Assembly (NCBI GenBank): GCA_024691145.1
Contig: JAILNW010000052.1
Location: 1 to 40,259 of the forward strand
Direction: 5' to 3'
From: Lachnospiraceae bacterium
Lineage (GTDB): Bacteria; Bacillota; Clostridia; Lachnospirales; Lachnospiraceae
DNA length: 40,259 bases
A program made the position numbers and the translations under genes. The notes below the pieces were generated by a model. The model did no database searches. It was not told the DNA's origin and worked only from the letters and a program-made list of their open reading frames with translations. Below, piece by piece: positions 25,342 to 32,555 of the stretch. The stretch's first letter is position 1, and every line of letters begins with the position of its first letter.

Positions 25342-26298
25342 ATGAAATTAGTATTTTTAGAAAGCAAATCTTTAGGAGAAGATATAAGTCTTGATAAATT
25401 TAATAATCTTGGGGATGTGGTGATATATGATAACACAATGCCTGAGGAAATAGAAGAGCGTATAAAGGATGCAGATATTGTTATAGCTAATAAAGCACCA
25501 TTAACAGGGGAAAGACTTAAAAATGCAGCTAATTTGAAGCTTATATGCTTAACTGCAACAGGAACAAACAATGTCGATTTTTCCTACACTAATGCCAATA
25601 ATATAGTTGTTACAAATGTTAAAGGATATTCAACTAATTCAGTTGCCCAGCATACATTTGCCATGATGTTTTATCTTCTTGAAAAATTACACCATTATGA
25701 TACATTTGTAAAGTCTGGAGAGTATGAAAATTATGAGATTTTCAGCTATTTTAATAATTATTTTTCAGAACTTTACGGAAAACGCTGGGGAATTATTGGC
25801 CTTGGAGAGATTGGCTTAACTGTTGCAAGAATTGCAAGAAGTTTTGGATGTGATGTCTGCTATTATTCCACAAGTGGAAAAAATAATAATTCAGAGTTTA
25901 ACAGAGCAGAACTGGATGAAATTCTTAAAACTTCTGATATTGTATCGGTTCATTCGCCGTTAAATGCAGATACACTTAATCTTATTGGGAAAAATGAACT
26001 TTCAATGATGAAGAAGAGTGCAATAATTATTAATGTGGGACGTGGAGGTATTATCGATGAAGCAGCCCTTGCTGAAGCGCTTAATAATGGCACAATCAGT
26101 GGCGCAGGAATTGATGTTCTTACAAAGGAGCCTATAGCTAGGGATAATCCTTTAAATGCCATTAAAGACAGTACAAAGCTTATTATTACACCTCATATGG
26201 CATGGGCTACTGTGGAGGCAAGAAAGAGGCTTATGGATGAAGTTTATGCTAATATTGAGGCATATTATGATAAAAAAGAGAGAAATGTTGTTCACTAG
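25342..26298 (+). CDS. D-2-hydroxyacid dehydrogenase (NAD-binding)
   Basis: This 318-residue oxidoreductase of the D-isomer-specific 2-hydroxyacid dehydrogenase family reduces 2-keto acids or oxidises D-2-hydroxy acids, for instance hydroxypyruvate/glycerate. It has a Rossmann motif GLGEIG near residue 153 and the catalytic triad R234 (NVGRGGIID), E263 (TKEP) and H285 (TPHMAW). The start is ATG 25342 with GGAGGG six bases upstream. A GTG at 25306 lies in the HU terminator and is rejected. The gene follows the HU terminator with only about 20 bases between, so its promoter may be upstream of or within that terminator. Specificity is not determinable; a glycerate dehydrogenase-like role is one possibility. 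Confidence 0.9.
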   Translation: MKLVFLESKSLGEDISLDKFNNLGDVVIYDNTMPEEIEERIKDADIVIANKAPLTGERLKNAANLKLICLTATGTNNVDFSYTNANNIVVTNVKGYSTNSVAQHTFAMMFYLLEKLHHYDTFVKSGEYENYEIFSYFNNYFSELYGKRWGIIGLGEIGLTVARIARSFGCDVCYYSTSGKNNNSEFNRAELDEILKTSDIVSVHSPLNADTLNLIGKNELSMMKKSAIIINVGRGGIIDEAALAEALNNGTISGAGIDVLTKEPIARDNPLNAIKDSTKLIITPHMAWATVEARKRLMDEVYANIEAYYDKKERNVVH

Positions 26299-26325
26299 AA
26301 AGTAAATTTATGTAAAAATTTCCTA

Positions 26326-26354
26326 TTGTACTTTTTGGGATTTTTTGGTAAAAT
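26326..26354 (+). promoter_or_regulatory. Promoter of the GT39-like gene
   Basis: TTGTAC at 26326-26331, a 17-bp spacer and TAAAAT at 26349-26354. Confidence 0.7.
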
Positions 26355-26387
26355 ATTACTGTTGCGGTATGAAAGGAAGTTATTATA

Positions 26388-27974
26388 TTGATTGATAGGA
26401 ATTTTGTGAACAGATTTATAAGTGAACACTTCATACTATTTATGGCTATTATGTGTTTGTTTTGCGATTTCTTTTTTAAACAAAGTGACAGACAGGATAC
26501 TATGATAAAGATGTGCCTGGTTTTTGTTGTTTGCTTAATTGCTCTTATATGCAATCTTGTATTCTATATGTGCAGCAAAGGAGAGACTCATACTTATGAA
26601 GTAAAGGATACAAAGAATAAAAATAAGAAAATAGTTAAGTACATACATGATAAGGATGATATAATCAAGAATATAATATTCTTTGGCTTTGTATTAAGAC
26701 TTATATATGTGCTTTTTACCTCGGTAGTTGAAAGACAGAATGATGCAGGGACTTTTGTGCCAAATGAAGGAGGCCATCTTGGCTATATCTTTTATCTTTA
26801 CGATAATGGGAAATTACCGGACTTTAATCCTTTGTCCTTCTGGCAGTATTATCATCCTCCGCTTCATCATATTCTGGCTGCCCTATGGGTTAAGATTAAT
26901 ACCGTAATTGGTGTTAACATAGATAATGCTGTTGAAAATATTCAGTTTTTAGGTTTATTTTACAGCATATGCACAATGTATGTGGCTGATATAATAGCAA
27001 AGGAAGCTTCCATAAAGCGGAAGGGCAGAATATATATAGTAATGCTTCTTTGTTTTTATCCATATCTTATTATGATGTCTGGTGTGGTTAATAACGATGT
27101 ACTTGTTACTTTACTGGTTCTGATGACTATTATGTATATGCAGAGATGGTTTTATAATTCAAACTGGAATAACATAATTAAGCTTGCACTTTGTCTTGGA
27201 CTTGCAACTATGACTAAACTTTCAGCATTGTTGCTGGCACCTGCCATGGCTTTTGTATTTATATATAAGCTTATGAAAGACAGGAATATAAGCATAAAGG
27301 ATTATTTGTTACAATTTGCGGCATTTTTAGGCATATCAGTTCCTATTGCAACATGGTTTCAGTTCAGGAATTTTATTAAGTTTAATATCCCTTTAGGATA
27401 TGTTCCTAATTTAGGTGATAATTCCTGGCAGTATCTTGATATGGGTGCAGTTAGAAGACTGTTTGATTTTTCATTTAGCCAGTTCAGGATACATTATATG
27501 ATATTTGACAGTTCTTCAAAGGATTGTACATATAACATATTTATTGCTCTTTTAAAGTATGCTGCCTTTAATGAACAGTCTTCAAAACTTGAAGGTTCTG
27601 TATTCGGAAGGGTAGTAGCATATACATTGTTACTAACTATGGCAGTATTAAGCATATTTTTATGTATAGAGTTTTTTAAACTTATTAAGAAGTCAATTAC
27701 AAAGGTAAAGGATGATTCCTTTGCAATAGATATATTTTATCTTTTAAATGTGGCATGTATTATGATATCTTATGTTTCATTCTGCCTTAAGTATAAGCAT
27801 ATATGTTCAATGAACATAAGGTATGTAATAATTGCAGTTATTATAATTATTATAATGGGCTGTAAGAAGATGGACATGAAGGATGAACAGGACAGAATTA
27901 GTGGAATATCAAAGAAGGTTACAGTTTTGTTTTGTGTCCTTAGTATGGTTTCTTTTGGATCAATGTTGTTTTAA
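26388..27974 (+). CDS. Membrane glycosyltransferase, GT39/ArnT-like
   Basis: This 528-residue integral membrane protein has about ten or more hydrophobic segments and a large first extracytoplasmic loop (after about residue 112) containing DAGTFVPNEGGHLGYIFYLY and FWQYYHPPLHHILAALW, the pattern of GT-C fold lipid-linked sugar transferases (PMT/ArnT/GT39). Such enzymes move a sugar from a polyprenyl-phosphate donor to a protein, lipid or wall polymer outside the membrane. The TTG at 26388, eight bases after GGAAG, is the best start; no ATG is near. It is preceded by a promoter and followed by a strong terminator, so it forms its own unit. The acceptor is unknown, and family assignment rests on motif and topology. 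Confidence 0.78.
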   Translation: MIDRNFVNRFISEHFILFMAIMCLFCDFFFKQSDRQDTMIKMCLVFVVCLIALICNLVFYMCSKGETHTYEVKDTKNKNKKIVKYIHDKDDIIKNIIFFGFVLRLIYVLFTSVVERQNDAGTFVPNEGGHLGYIFYLYDNGKLPDFNPLSFWQYYHPPLHHILAALWVKINTVIGVNIDNAVENIQFLGLFYSICTMYVADIIAKEASIKRKGRIYIVMLLCFYPYLIMMSGVVNNDVLVTLLVLMTIMYMQRWFYNSNWNNIIKLALCLGLATMTKLSALLLAPAMAFVFIYKLMKDRNISIKDYLLQFAAFLGISVPIATWFQFRNFIKFNIPLGYVPNLGDNSWQYLDMGAVRRLFDFSFSQFRIHYMIFDSSSKDCTYNIFIALLKYAAFNEQSSKLEGSVFGRVVAYTLLLTMAVLSIFLCIEFFKLIKKSITKVKDDSFAIDIFYLLNVACIMISYVSFCLKYKHICSMNIRYVIIAVIIIIIMGCKKMDMKDEQDRISGISKKVTVLFCVLSMVSFGSMLF

Positions 27975-27980
27975 ATACAG

Positions 27981-28018
27981 ATGGTATAAAGCTTTACGGC
28001 TTTATACCATTTTTTTTT
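27981..28018 (+). terminator. Terminator after the GT39-like gene
   Basis: ATGGTATAAAGC and GCTTTATACCAT make a 12-bp perfect stem with a TTTACG loop, followed by eight Ts. Confidence 0.93.
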
Positions 28019-28045
28019 CAACTTTTTTGAAAATTTTTCTAATTA

Positions 28046-28172
28046 TAGTTAAGTTTTTACTCTTTCTGGTCGATATCTTTATCGTATGCAATAACATTCA
28101 ATATGCCACTGCTTTTTTTGCTATATTATTTGGCAAGGATATAGCAGCCTGAAAGAGTGGTAAATTTAACTA
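28046..28172 (+). promoter_or_regulatory. Structured 5' leader candidate upstream of the starch-binding surface gene
   Basis: The arms at 28046-28066 and 28151-28172 can pair over 21 bp with three G-T pairs and one bulge. They enclose about 84 bases with CGATA/TATCG (28071-28084), TGCCA/TGGCA (28104-28135) and GCTATA/TATAGC (28120-28145). The last two pairings interleave and could form a pseudoknot. The ribosome-binding site follows at once. This looks like a cis-regulatory RNA, but a competing reading exists: TTGCTA (28118) with TATAGC (28140) at 16-bp spacing may be a promoter inside it. I recognise no known riboswitch class. Confidence 0.45.
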
Positions 28173-28190
28173 CGGAAAGGAAGGATTTTA

Positions 28191-30242
28191 ATGAGAGTAA
28201 AATCTAAATTTTTATCTTACCTATTGACCGGAGCTATGGTAGTAAGCATGATTCCGGCTGTAGGAGCTAAAGAGGCAAAAGCCGGAGAGCCGGTAAATGT
28301 TTATGTTAAAATTAGCAGTGATTTAAGTGATAAGTATAAAGTACCTAATATTCATTATTGGGGAAATGCAAGTACTGATTGGCCAGGTGTTCAAATGAAT
28401 GGAACACCTAATATGGGATGGTACTATTATGAGGTACCAGCAGGTGCAACAAGTTTCCTTGTAGTAAATACTGCAGATAATACTACAAGTCCTCAGACTG
28501 ATGATGCAACACTTCCGTCAGAAGATGGATGGTTTGAATTGATTGAGGATAGCAATGCTGAAAAGGGATATTCTTTAAAGACTGTTACTAAGCCATCTGC
28601 TTGGGTTGATGTTCCAACTGAAGATACATCAGGATCGGGCTCATCAGGATCAACAGATACAAATACAACTTCAGATTCAACAGGATCAGGAACAACAGAT
28701 ACAAATACAACTTCAGATTCAACAGGATCAGGAACAACAGATACAAACACAACTTCAGATTCAACAGGAAGTGAGTCTACAAAGACTGACACTGAAGAAG
28801 GCGTTTATAAACTTCATTTCTTAAATGCTGCTGGTTGGGAAAATGTAGGTGTATGGATTTGGCTTGGTAAAGAAAATGCATTTACTGAATGGCCAGGAGT
28901 AGAGGTTAAGAAAGAAGTAGGATCTAATAAGTGGTTTGAATATGATTACAAAGGATCACTTGAAAGCATTAATGTAATTTTTAATGAATTTAAAGAAGGA
29001 GGAGCAGAGACTCCAGCATTAAAAGAAATCTGGTCAGACAAAGAAGGAAAGAATGTGCCAATTACTCCAGGTGAATATTGGATTATATATGAGGTAAGTA
29101 CAAATCCAGATAACCCAGAGGAAACTTCAAGCATGGTATGGGCAAGTACTAATAAAGAGTATATTACTGAGGAATATAAATATGATGGACAGGGTCTTCC
29201 AACACTTGACTGGGCTGAAGAAGCAGAAGCATTAGAGGAAGCAAAAACAGGTTCTACTACAACAATTGATATGGGAACTGAAACTGTAGCTGACAAAGCT
29301 GTTTTTGATGCAATTAAAGGTAAAGACGTTAATGTAGAGTTAAAACTTTCAAATGGTTTAGCTTGGGTAATTAACGGTAAGGATATTACAACAGCTAAGG
29401 ATCTTGATCTTGGAGCAACACTTAATACTAAGAACATTCCAGAAGATACAGTAGAAGCTTTAAAGAAAGATAATGAGTTTGCAAGTACAACAACTCTTTC
29501 ACTTGACTTTAATGGTGATTTTGGTGCAAAATTACAGTTACTTTACCCAGCAGGTAAAGATAAAGCAGGAAAGAAATTCCAGCTGTTCTACTACAACCCA
29601 ACTACAAAAGCTCTTGAAAAACAGGGCGATGTAGTTGAAGCTGATGAAAATGGTAACGTACCATTCACATTTACACATGCTTCTGACTATGTAATTGCAG
29701 AAGAGAAGGCTGCAGCAGCTCCAGCAGCAACAGTAGCTCCTGGAAAGAAAGCTGATGTTATCGTACATGTAAACTTCGGTACTAACGAAGCATGGAGTGC
29801 TATTAATGCTTATTCTTGGACTAAGGGCGGAGATGTTAAGTTCTTAGGAGAATGGCCAGGTAGTGCAATGTCTAAGAATGAGAAGAATGCAGGATGGTAT
29901 TCAATTGCATTTGATGTAAACGGGGCAGATGAAGTAAATATTATATTCAATGATGGAAATGGAACTCAGACTGTAGATCTTAAGTTATCTGCAGCAACAG
30001 GTGAATTCTGGTATACACTTGGAGAGAAAGATGCAGATGGTAAGTTTGCAGCAACTGAAAGCACTACTAAACCAGATGGTTGGGTTGAGTCTGAAGTTAC
30101 AAGCTCTAACGGAACTGGAGCAACTGGAACTAGCTCACCAAAGACAGGAGATAATTCTAAGGCACCTATCGCAGTAGCTGTAATGGCTCTTGCTATAGCA
30201 GGTGGTGTAATTGCATACAGAAAAAGAGAAATGTTTATCTAA
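28191..30242 (+). CDS. Wall-anchored protein with three starch-binding-like modules
   Basis: This 683-residue protein has no recognisable catalytic domain. A signal peptide (ends near AKEAKA) is followed by a starch-binding module of CBM26 or related type (about 33-143, with NIHYWGNASTDWPGVQM and GWYYYEVPAG). A Thr/Ser-rich repeated linker (about 150-200) leads to a second module (about 203-325, WPGVEV, INVIFN). A beta-rich domain of unknown type (about 345-505) ends in SDYVIAEE. A third module (about 520-640) again has WPGSAM and VNIIFNDGNGTQ. The C-terminus has SPKTG (649-653), a hydrophobic span and RKRE, a sortase-type wall-sorting signal with S in place of L. It probably captures starch at the cell surface for the secreted amylases. 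Confidence 0.85.
   Translation: MRVKSKFLSYLLTGAMVVSMIPAVGAKEAKAGEPVNVYVKISSDLSDKYKVPNIHYWGNASTDWPGVQMNGTPNMGWYYYEVPAGATSFLVVNTADNTTSPQTDDATLPSEDGWFELIEDSNAEKGYSLKTVTKPSAWVDVPTEDTSGSGSSGSTDTNTTSDSTGSGTTDTNTTSDSTGSGTTDTNTTSDSTGSESTKTDTEEGVYKLHFLNAAGWENVGVWIWLGKENAFTEWPGVEVKKEVGSNKWFEYDYKGSLESINVIFNEFKEGGAETPALKEIWSDKEGKNVPITPGEYWIIYEVSTNPDNPEETSSMVWASTNKEYITEEYKYDGQGLPTLDWAEEAEALEEAKTGSTTTIDMGTETVADKAVFDAIKGKDVNVELKLSNGLAWVINGKDITTAKDLDLGATLNTKNIPEDTVEALKKDNEFASTTTLSLDFNGDFGAKLQLLYPAGKDKAGKKFQLFYYNPTTKALEKQGDVVEADENGNVPFTFTHASDYVIAEEKAAAAPAATVAPGKKADVIVHVNFGTNEAWSAINAYSWTKGGDVKFLGEWPGSAMSKNEKNAGWYSIAFDVNGADEVNIIFNDGNGTQTVDLKLSAATGEFWYTLGEKDADGKFAATESTTKPDGWVESEVTSSNGTGATGTSSPKTGDNSKAPIAVAVMALAIAGGVIAYRKREMFI
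28654..28779 (+). repeat. Three 42-base tandem repeats encoding a Thr/Ser linker
   Basis: Three in-frame copies of a 42-base unit (28654-28695, 28696-28737, 28738-28779) encode TDTNTTSDSTGSGT. The first two are almost identical and the third diverges at its end. Such repeats can expand and contract, so linker length may vary between strains. Confidence 0.9.
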
Positions 30243-30269
30243 TACTTGAGAATATTTTTCAAATCAAAG

Positions 30270-30302
30270 GAGGCTGTGCCAATTGAGGTGCAGCCTCTTT
30301 TT
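30270..30302 (+). terminator. Terminator after the starch-binding surface gene
   Basis: GAGGCTGTGCC pairs with GGTGCAGCCTC (two G-T pairs) around a 6-base loop, followed by five Ts. Confidence 0.9.
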
Positions 30303-30371
30303 AAAATTAACTATTTATAAGTACTGTTTATAAAAAATTTATAAAATAATTATAAATAATTATAAAAAGTA

Positions 30372-30400
30372 TTGAATTGATTGTAAATAATGTTTATAAT
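30372..30400 (+). promoter_or_regulatory. Promoter of the small membrane protein gene
   Basis: TTGAAT at 30372-30377, a 17-bp spacer and a perfect TATAAT at 30395-30400. Confidence 0.82.
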
Positions 30401-30473
30401 AAAACTGTTGTTTGAATAATTAATAAAACACCGTATTTAGTGACAGCATTTGAGGAGAGGAGAATAACTAGTT

Positions 30474-30755
30474 ATGGGTAAGTATGGTAAAATTGAGAAG
30501 AGGGCGTTAGTAGTTTCAATAACATTGATGTTTTTAAGCATCAGTCTGACTATTTACTGTTATCTGGCATTGAATGGGGTTGTGCCTCATATAGGTTCAG
30601 AGAAGTATATTCCAGTGATAATGAGGATTGCTAATAAGCTGACTATTCTCGACATATTATTTCATGTACTAATCGTTGAGTTGCATTATAAGAAGAAATA
30701 TCATGAGTTAATTAGCAGGACAACAGTTACACCGTCAGGCGAAAATGAAATGTAA
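30474..30755 (+). CDS. Small two-helix membrane protein, unknown function
   Basis: This 93-residue protein has two predicted membrane helices: a first strong one (VVSITLMFLSISLTIYCYLAL, about residues 13-34) and a second weaker one (about 54-70, ILDILFHVLIVEL). Basic residues flank both ends, which suggests both termini in the cytoplasm. ATG 30474 is preceded by a GAGGAGAGGAGAA region, slightly far but adequate. A strong promoter lies upstream, which supports that it is a real gene. I recognise no family. Confidence 0.68.
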   Translation: MGKYGKIEKRALVVSITLMFLSISLTIYCYLALNGVVPHIGSEKYIPVIMRIANKLTILDILFHVLIVELHYKKKYHELISRTTVTPSGENEM

Positions 30756-30773
30756 TACTTTGCTAACTTGCAC

Positions 30774-30802
30774 TTGAAAAAGAAGGTTAAAGGTGCTAAC
30801 AT
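30774..30802 (+). promoter_or_regulatory. Promoter candidate for the DUF1002 gene
   Basis: TTGAAA at 30774-30779, a 17-bp spacer and TAACAT at 30797-30802. The region also carries inverted TTGCTAA/TTAGCAA words (about 30760-30767 and 30807-30815), which might form an operator or a leader hairpin. Confidence 0.5.
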
Positions 30803-30843
30803 AATAATTAGCAAAATAGGTAGCAAAACTTTATGAAAGGGGG

Positions 30844-30879
30844 ATGTTGTCCAATTTTGGACAGCAACTATTGTTATGA
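30844..30879 (+). CDS. Eleven-codon upstream ORF overlapping the DUF1002 start
   Basis: ATG 30844 opens a frame encoding MLSNFGQQLLL whose TGA stop (30877-30879) overlaps the ATG of the next gene in an ATGA arrangement. A GGGGG run lies directly before its ATG. The main gene lacks a good ribosome-binding site of its own, so translational coupling is plausible. Whether the peptide itself matters is unknown. Confidence 0.45.
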   Translation: MLSNFGQQLLL

Positions 30880-32114
30880 AAAAAAGATATGTAGCAATGG
30901 CACTTAGTCTTGCCATGGTGTTTAGTACTGTATGTGTGCCAACTATGGCATATGCAGATGCAACACCAGAGAATGTTGTAGTAACTTTAGGAAAAGATTT
31001 AACAGATGAGCAGAAGGATACTATGTATAAGTTCTTCGGTGTTAACAAGGACCTTGTTGAGACAATCGAAGTAACTAATGCAGATGAGAGAAAGTTCCTT
31101 GAAGGTGTAGCATCTGATTCCGTAATTGGAAAGAGAACATACAGTTGTTCTTGTATTCAGGAAACTCCTGAAGGAAGCGGAATTAATGTTACTATTGCAA
31201 ACCTTAACTGGGTAACATCATACATGATTTCATCAGCACTTACAACAGCTGGTATTTATAACTGTAATGTTATCGCAGCTTCACCTAAGGAAGTATCAGG
31301 AACTGGTGCACTTACAGGTGTTATGATGGCTTATGAGAAGGTAACTGGTGAAGAACTTGATGAAGAGAAGAAGGAACTTGCAACAGAAGAGCTTGTAGTA
31401 ACAGGTACAGTAGCAGAAGAAGTTGGTACAGACGCTGCAACAGGTATTATTACAGAAGTTAAGCAGGAAGTAATAAAAGAGAAGATTAAAGATCCTGAGG
31501 AGATTCAGGAAGTAATCGAAGAAAAGAGTGAAAAGTATCAGGTAACATTATCTGATGAGCAGGTAGAGTTAATTGCTAATACAATGGTAAAAGTTGCAGA
31601 GCAGAAGTATGATTATGAAAAAGTTAAAGGAACTTTTGAAAACATTACTGATACAGCAACAAGCAATCTTGGAATAGTTACCGAGAAGGTTGAAGAAGCA
31701 AAGGGATTCTTTGGAACAATTGGTGCTTTCTTCGCAGGAATTGGTAAAGCAATCGCAAACTTCTTCAAGGGAATTGGCAATTTCTTCGCTGGATTATTTG
31801 GCGGAAAAGATGCCAAGGAAGAAAATCAGGCAACTGATGATACTGAAGCAACAGAGGATATGGGTATCCTTAATAATATCGATACTTCAGCTTTAGGTGA
31901 TGATGTAATTATCAACTCAACTGATGAAGAGCTTCCTAACAGTACTGTAGATCCAAATGCAGACAAGAAAGAAGAAACTGAGGAAACTGCAGAAGAGACA
32001 GCTGAGGAAACAACAGAAGAGTCTACAGCTGAGGAAACAACAGAAGGGTCTACAGCTGAGACTACAGAAGAGACTGCAACAGAACAGCCAGCTGCAACAG
32101 AGGCTGCAGAATAA
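30876..32114 (+). CDS. Secreted DUF1002 family protein with acidic tail
   Basis: This 412-residue exported protein carries a signal peptide (KKRYVAMALSLAMVFSTVCVPTMAYA) and a DUF1002 domain, seen in NVVVTLGKDLTDEQKDTMYKFFGV and ANLNWVTSYMISSALTTAGI (about 28-260). Residues about 277-309 form an unusual aromatic/glycine amphipathic stretch with repeated FF and GIG words, possibly a membrane-interacting helix. The C-terminal 45 residues are almost only Glu, Thr and Ala. The start ATG has no strong ribosome-binding site and overlaps an upstream ORF. The function of DUF1002 is unknown. It is followed 23 bases later by a FakA-C-like gene, probably co-transcribed. Confidence 0.85.
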   Translation: MKKRYVAMALSLAMVFSTVCVPTMAYADATPENVVVTLGKDLTDEQKDTMYKFFGVNKDLVETIEVTNADERKFLEGVASDSVIGKRTYSCSCIQETPEGSGINVTIANLNWVTSYMISSALTTAGIYNCNVIAASPKEVSGTGALTGVMMAYEKVTGEELDEEKKELATEELVVTGTVAEEVGTDAATGIITEVKQEVIKEKIKDPEEIQEVIEEKSEKYQVTLSDEQVELIANTMVKVAEQKYDYEKVKGTFENITDTATSNLGIVTEKVEEAKGFFGTIGAFFAGIGKAIANFFKGIGNFFAGLFGGKDAKEENQATDDTEATEDMGILNNIDTSALGDDVIINSTDEELPNSTVDPNADKKEETEETAEETAEETTEESTAEETTEGSTAETTEETATEQPAATEAAE

Positions 32115-32137
32115 TATAAATTCAAGGAGGACTATTT

Positions 32138-32431
32138 ATGGAACCGATTAATAGCATTGATGCAGAGGACGATCAGTTTGCATATCGTTATGACACTCAG
32201 CTTCTTATAGAAAGAAGAGATGAGGATCTTGATGAGGATGAGATAGCTGATTATATAACAAGCCATTTTGAAGGCAATTCATTAATAGCTGCAGGAGATG
32301 AGGACCTTATTAAGATTCATTTCCACACTAATGAGCCTTGGAAGATTCTTGAATATTGTAATACATTAGGCGAGATTTATGACATCGTTGTAGAGGACAT
32401 GATAAGACAGGCTAACGGATTACAGGGATAA
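32138..32431 (+). CDS. Stand-alone FakA/YloV C-terminal-like domain protein
   Basis: This 97-residue protein resembles the C-terminal part of the fatty acid kinase subunit FakA (YloV, DAK-like family): an opening YDTQLLIERRDEDLDEDEI, then NSLIAAGDEDLIKIHFHTNEPWKILEY and GEIYDIVVEDM. In FakA this region contacts partner proteins and follows the DAK kinase domain, which is absent here. The ATG follows CAAGGAGGAC. It ends at a very strong terminator and lies after the DUF1002 gene. It could be a regulator or competitor of FakA complexes; this is inference. Small proteins of this kind occur in Clostridia. Confidence 0.75.
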   Translation: MEPINSIDAEDDQFAYRYDTQLLIERRDEDLDEDEIADYITSHFEGNSLIAAGDEDLIKIHFHTNEPWKILEYCNTLGEIYDIVVEDMIRQANGLQG

Positions 32432-32451
32432 TAATATTATAAAAATATATA

Positions 32452-32491
32452 ATTACTGTATGTATATGATATACATACAGTAATTTTTTTT
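32452..32491 (+). terminator. Strong terminator after the FakA-C-like gene
   Basis: The arms at 32452-32466 and 32470-32484 are a perfect 15-bp inverted repeat with a TGA loop, followed by seven Ts. Confidence 0.95.
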
Positions 32492-32505
32492 GCCTAAAAT
32501 GACGA

Positions 32506-32523
32506 TATACTAACTAGGTTAGT
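32506..32523. promoter_or_regulatory. Possible -10 box overlapped by an inverted repeat upstream of the EIIC-EAL gene
   Basis: TATACT at 32506-32511 could be a -10 box, although no good -35 is seen because the terminator lies there. ACTAAC (32509-32514) and GTTAGT (32518-32523) are exact inverted arms around TAG and overlap it. A repressor or activator that compensates for the weak promoter would fit. Confidence 0.4.
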
Positions 32524-32555
32524 GTAGGATTTTTGGAAAAAAATGGAGGCATATT

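Noticed and set aside
27883-28152. An 89-codon frame crossing the GT39 terminator
   Set aside because: It overlaps the end of the GT39-like gene and a 12-bp terminator, has T-run-driven Phe/Leu content and no family resemblance.
28654-28779. Regular repeats that might be a CRISPR array
   Set aside because: The 42-base units are contiguous with no unique spacers and encode an in-frame linker.
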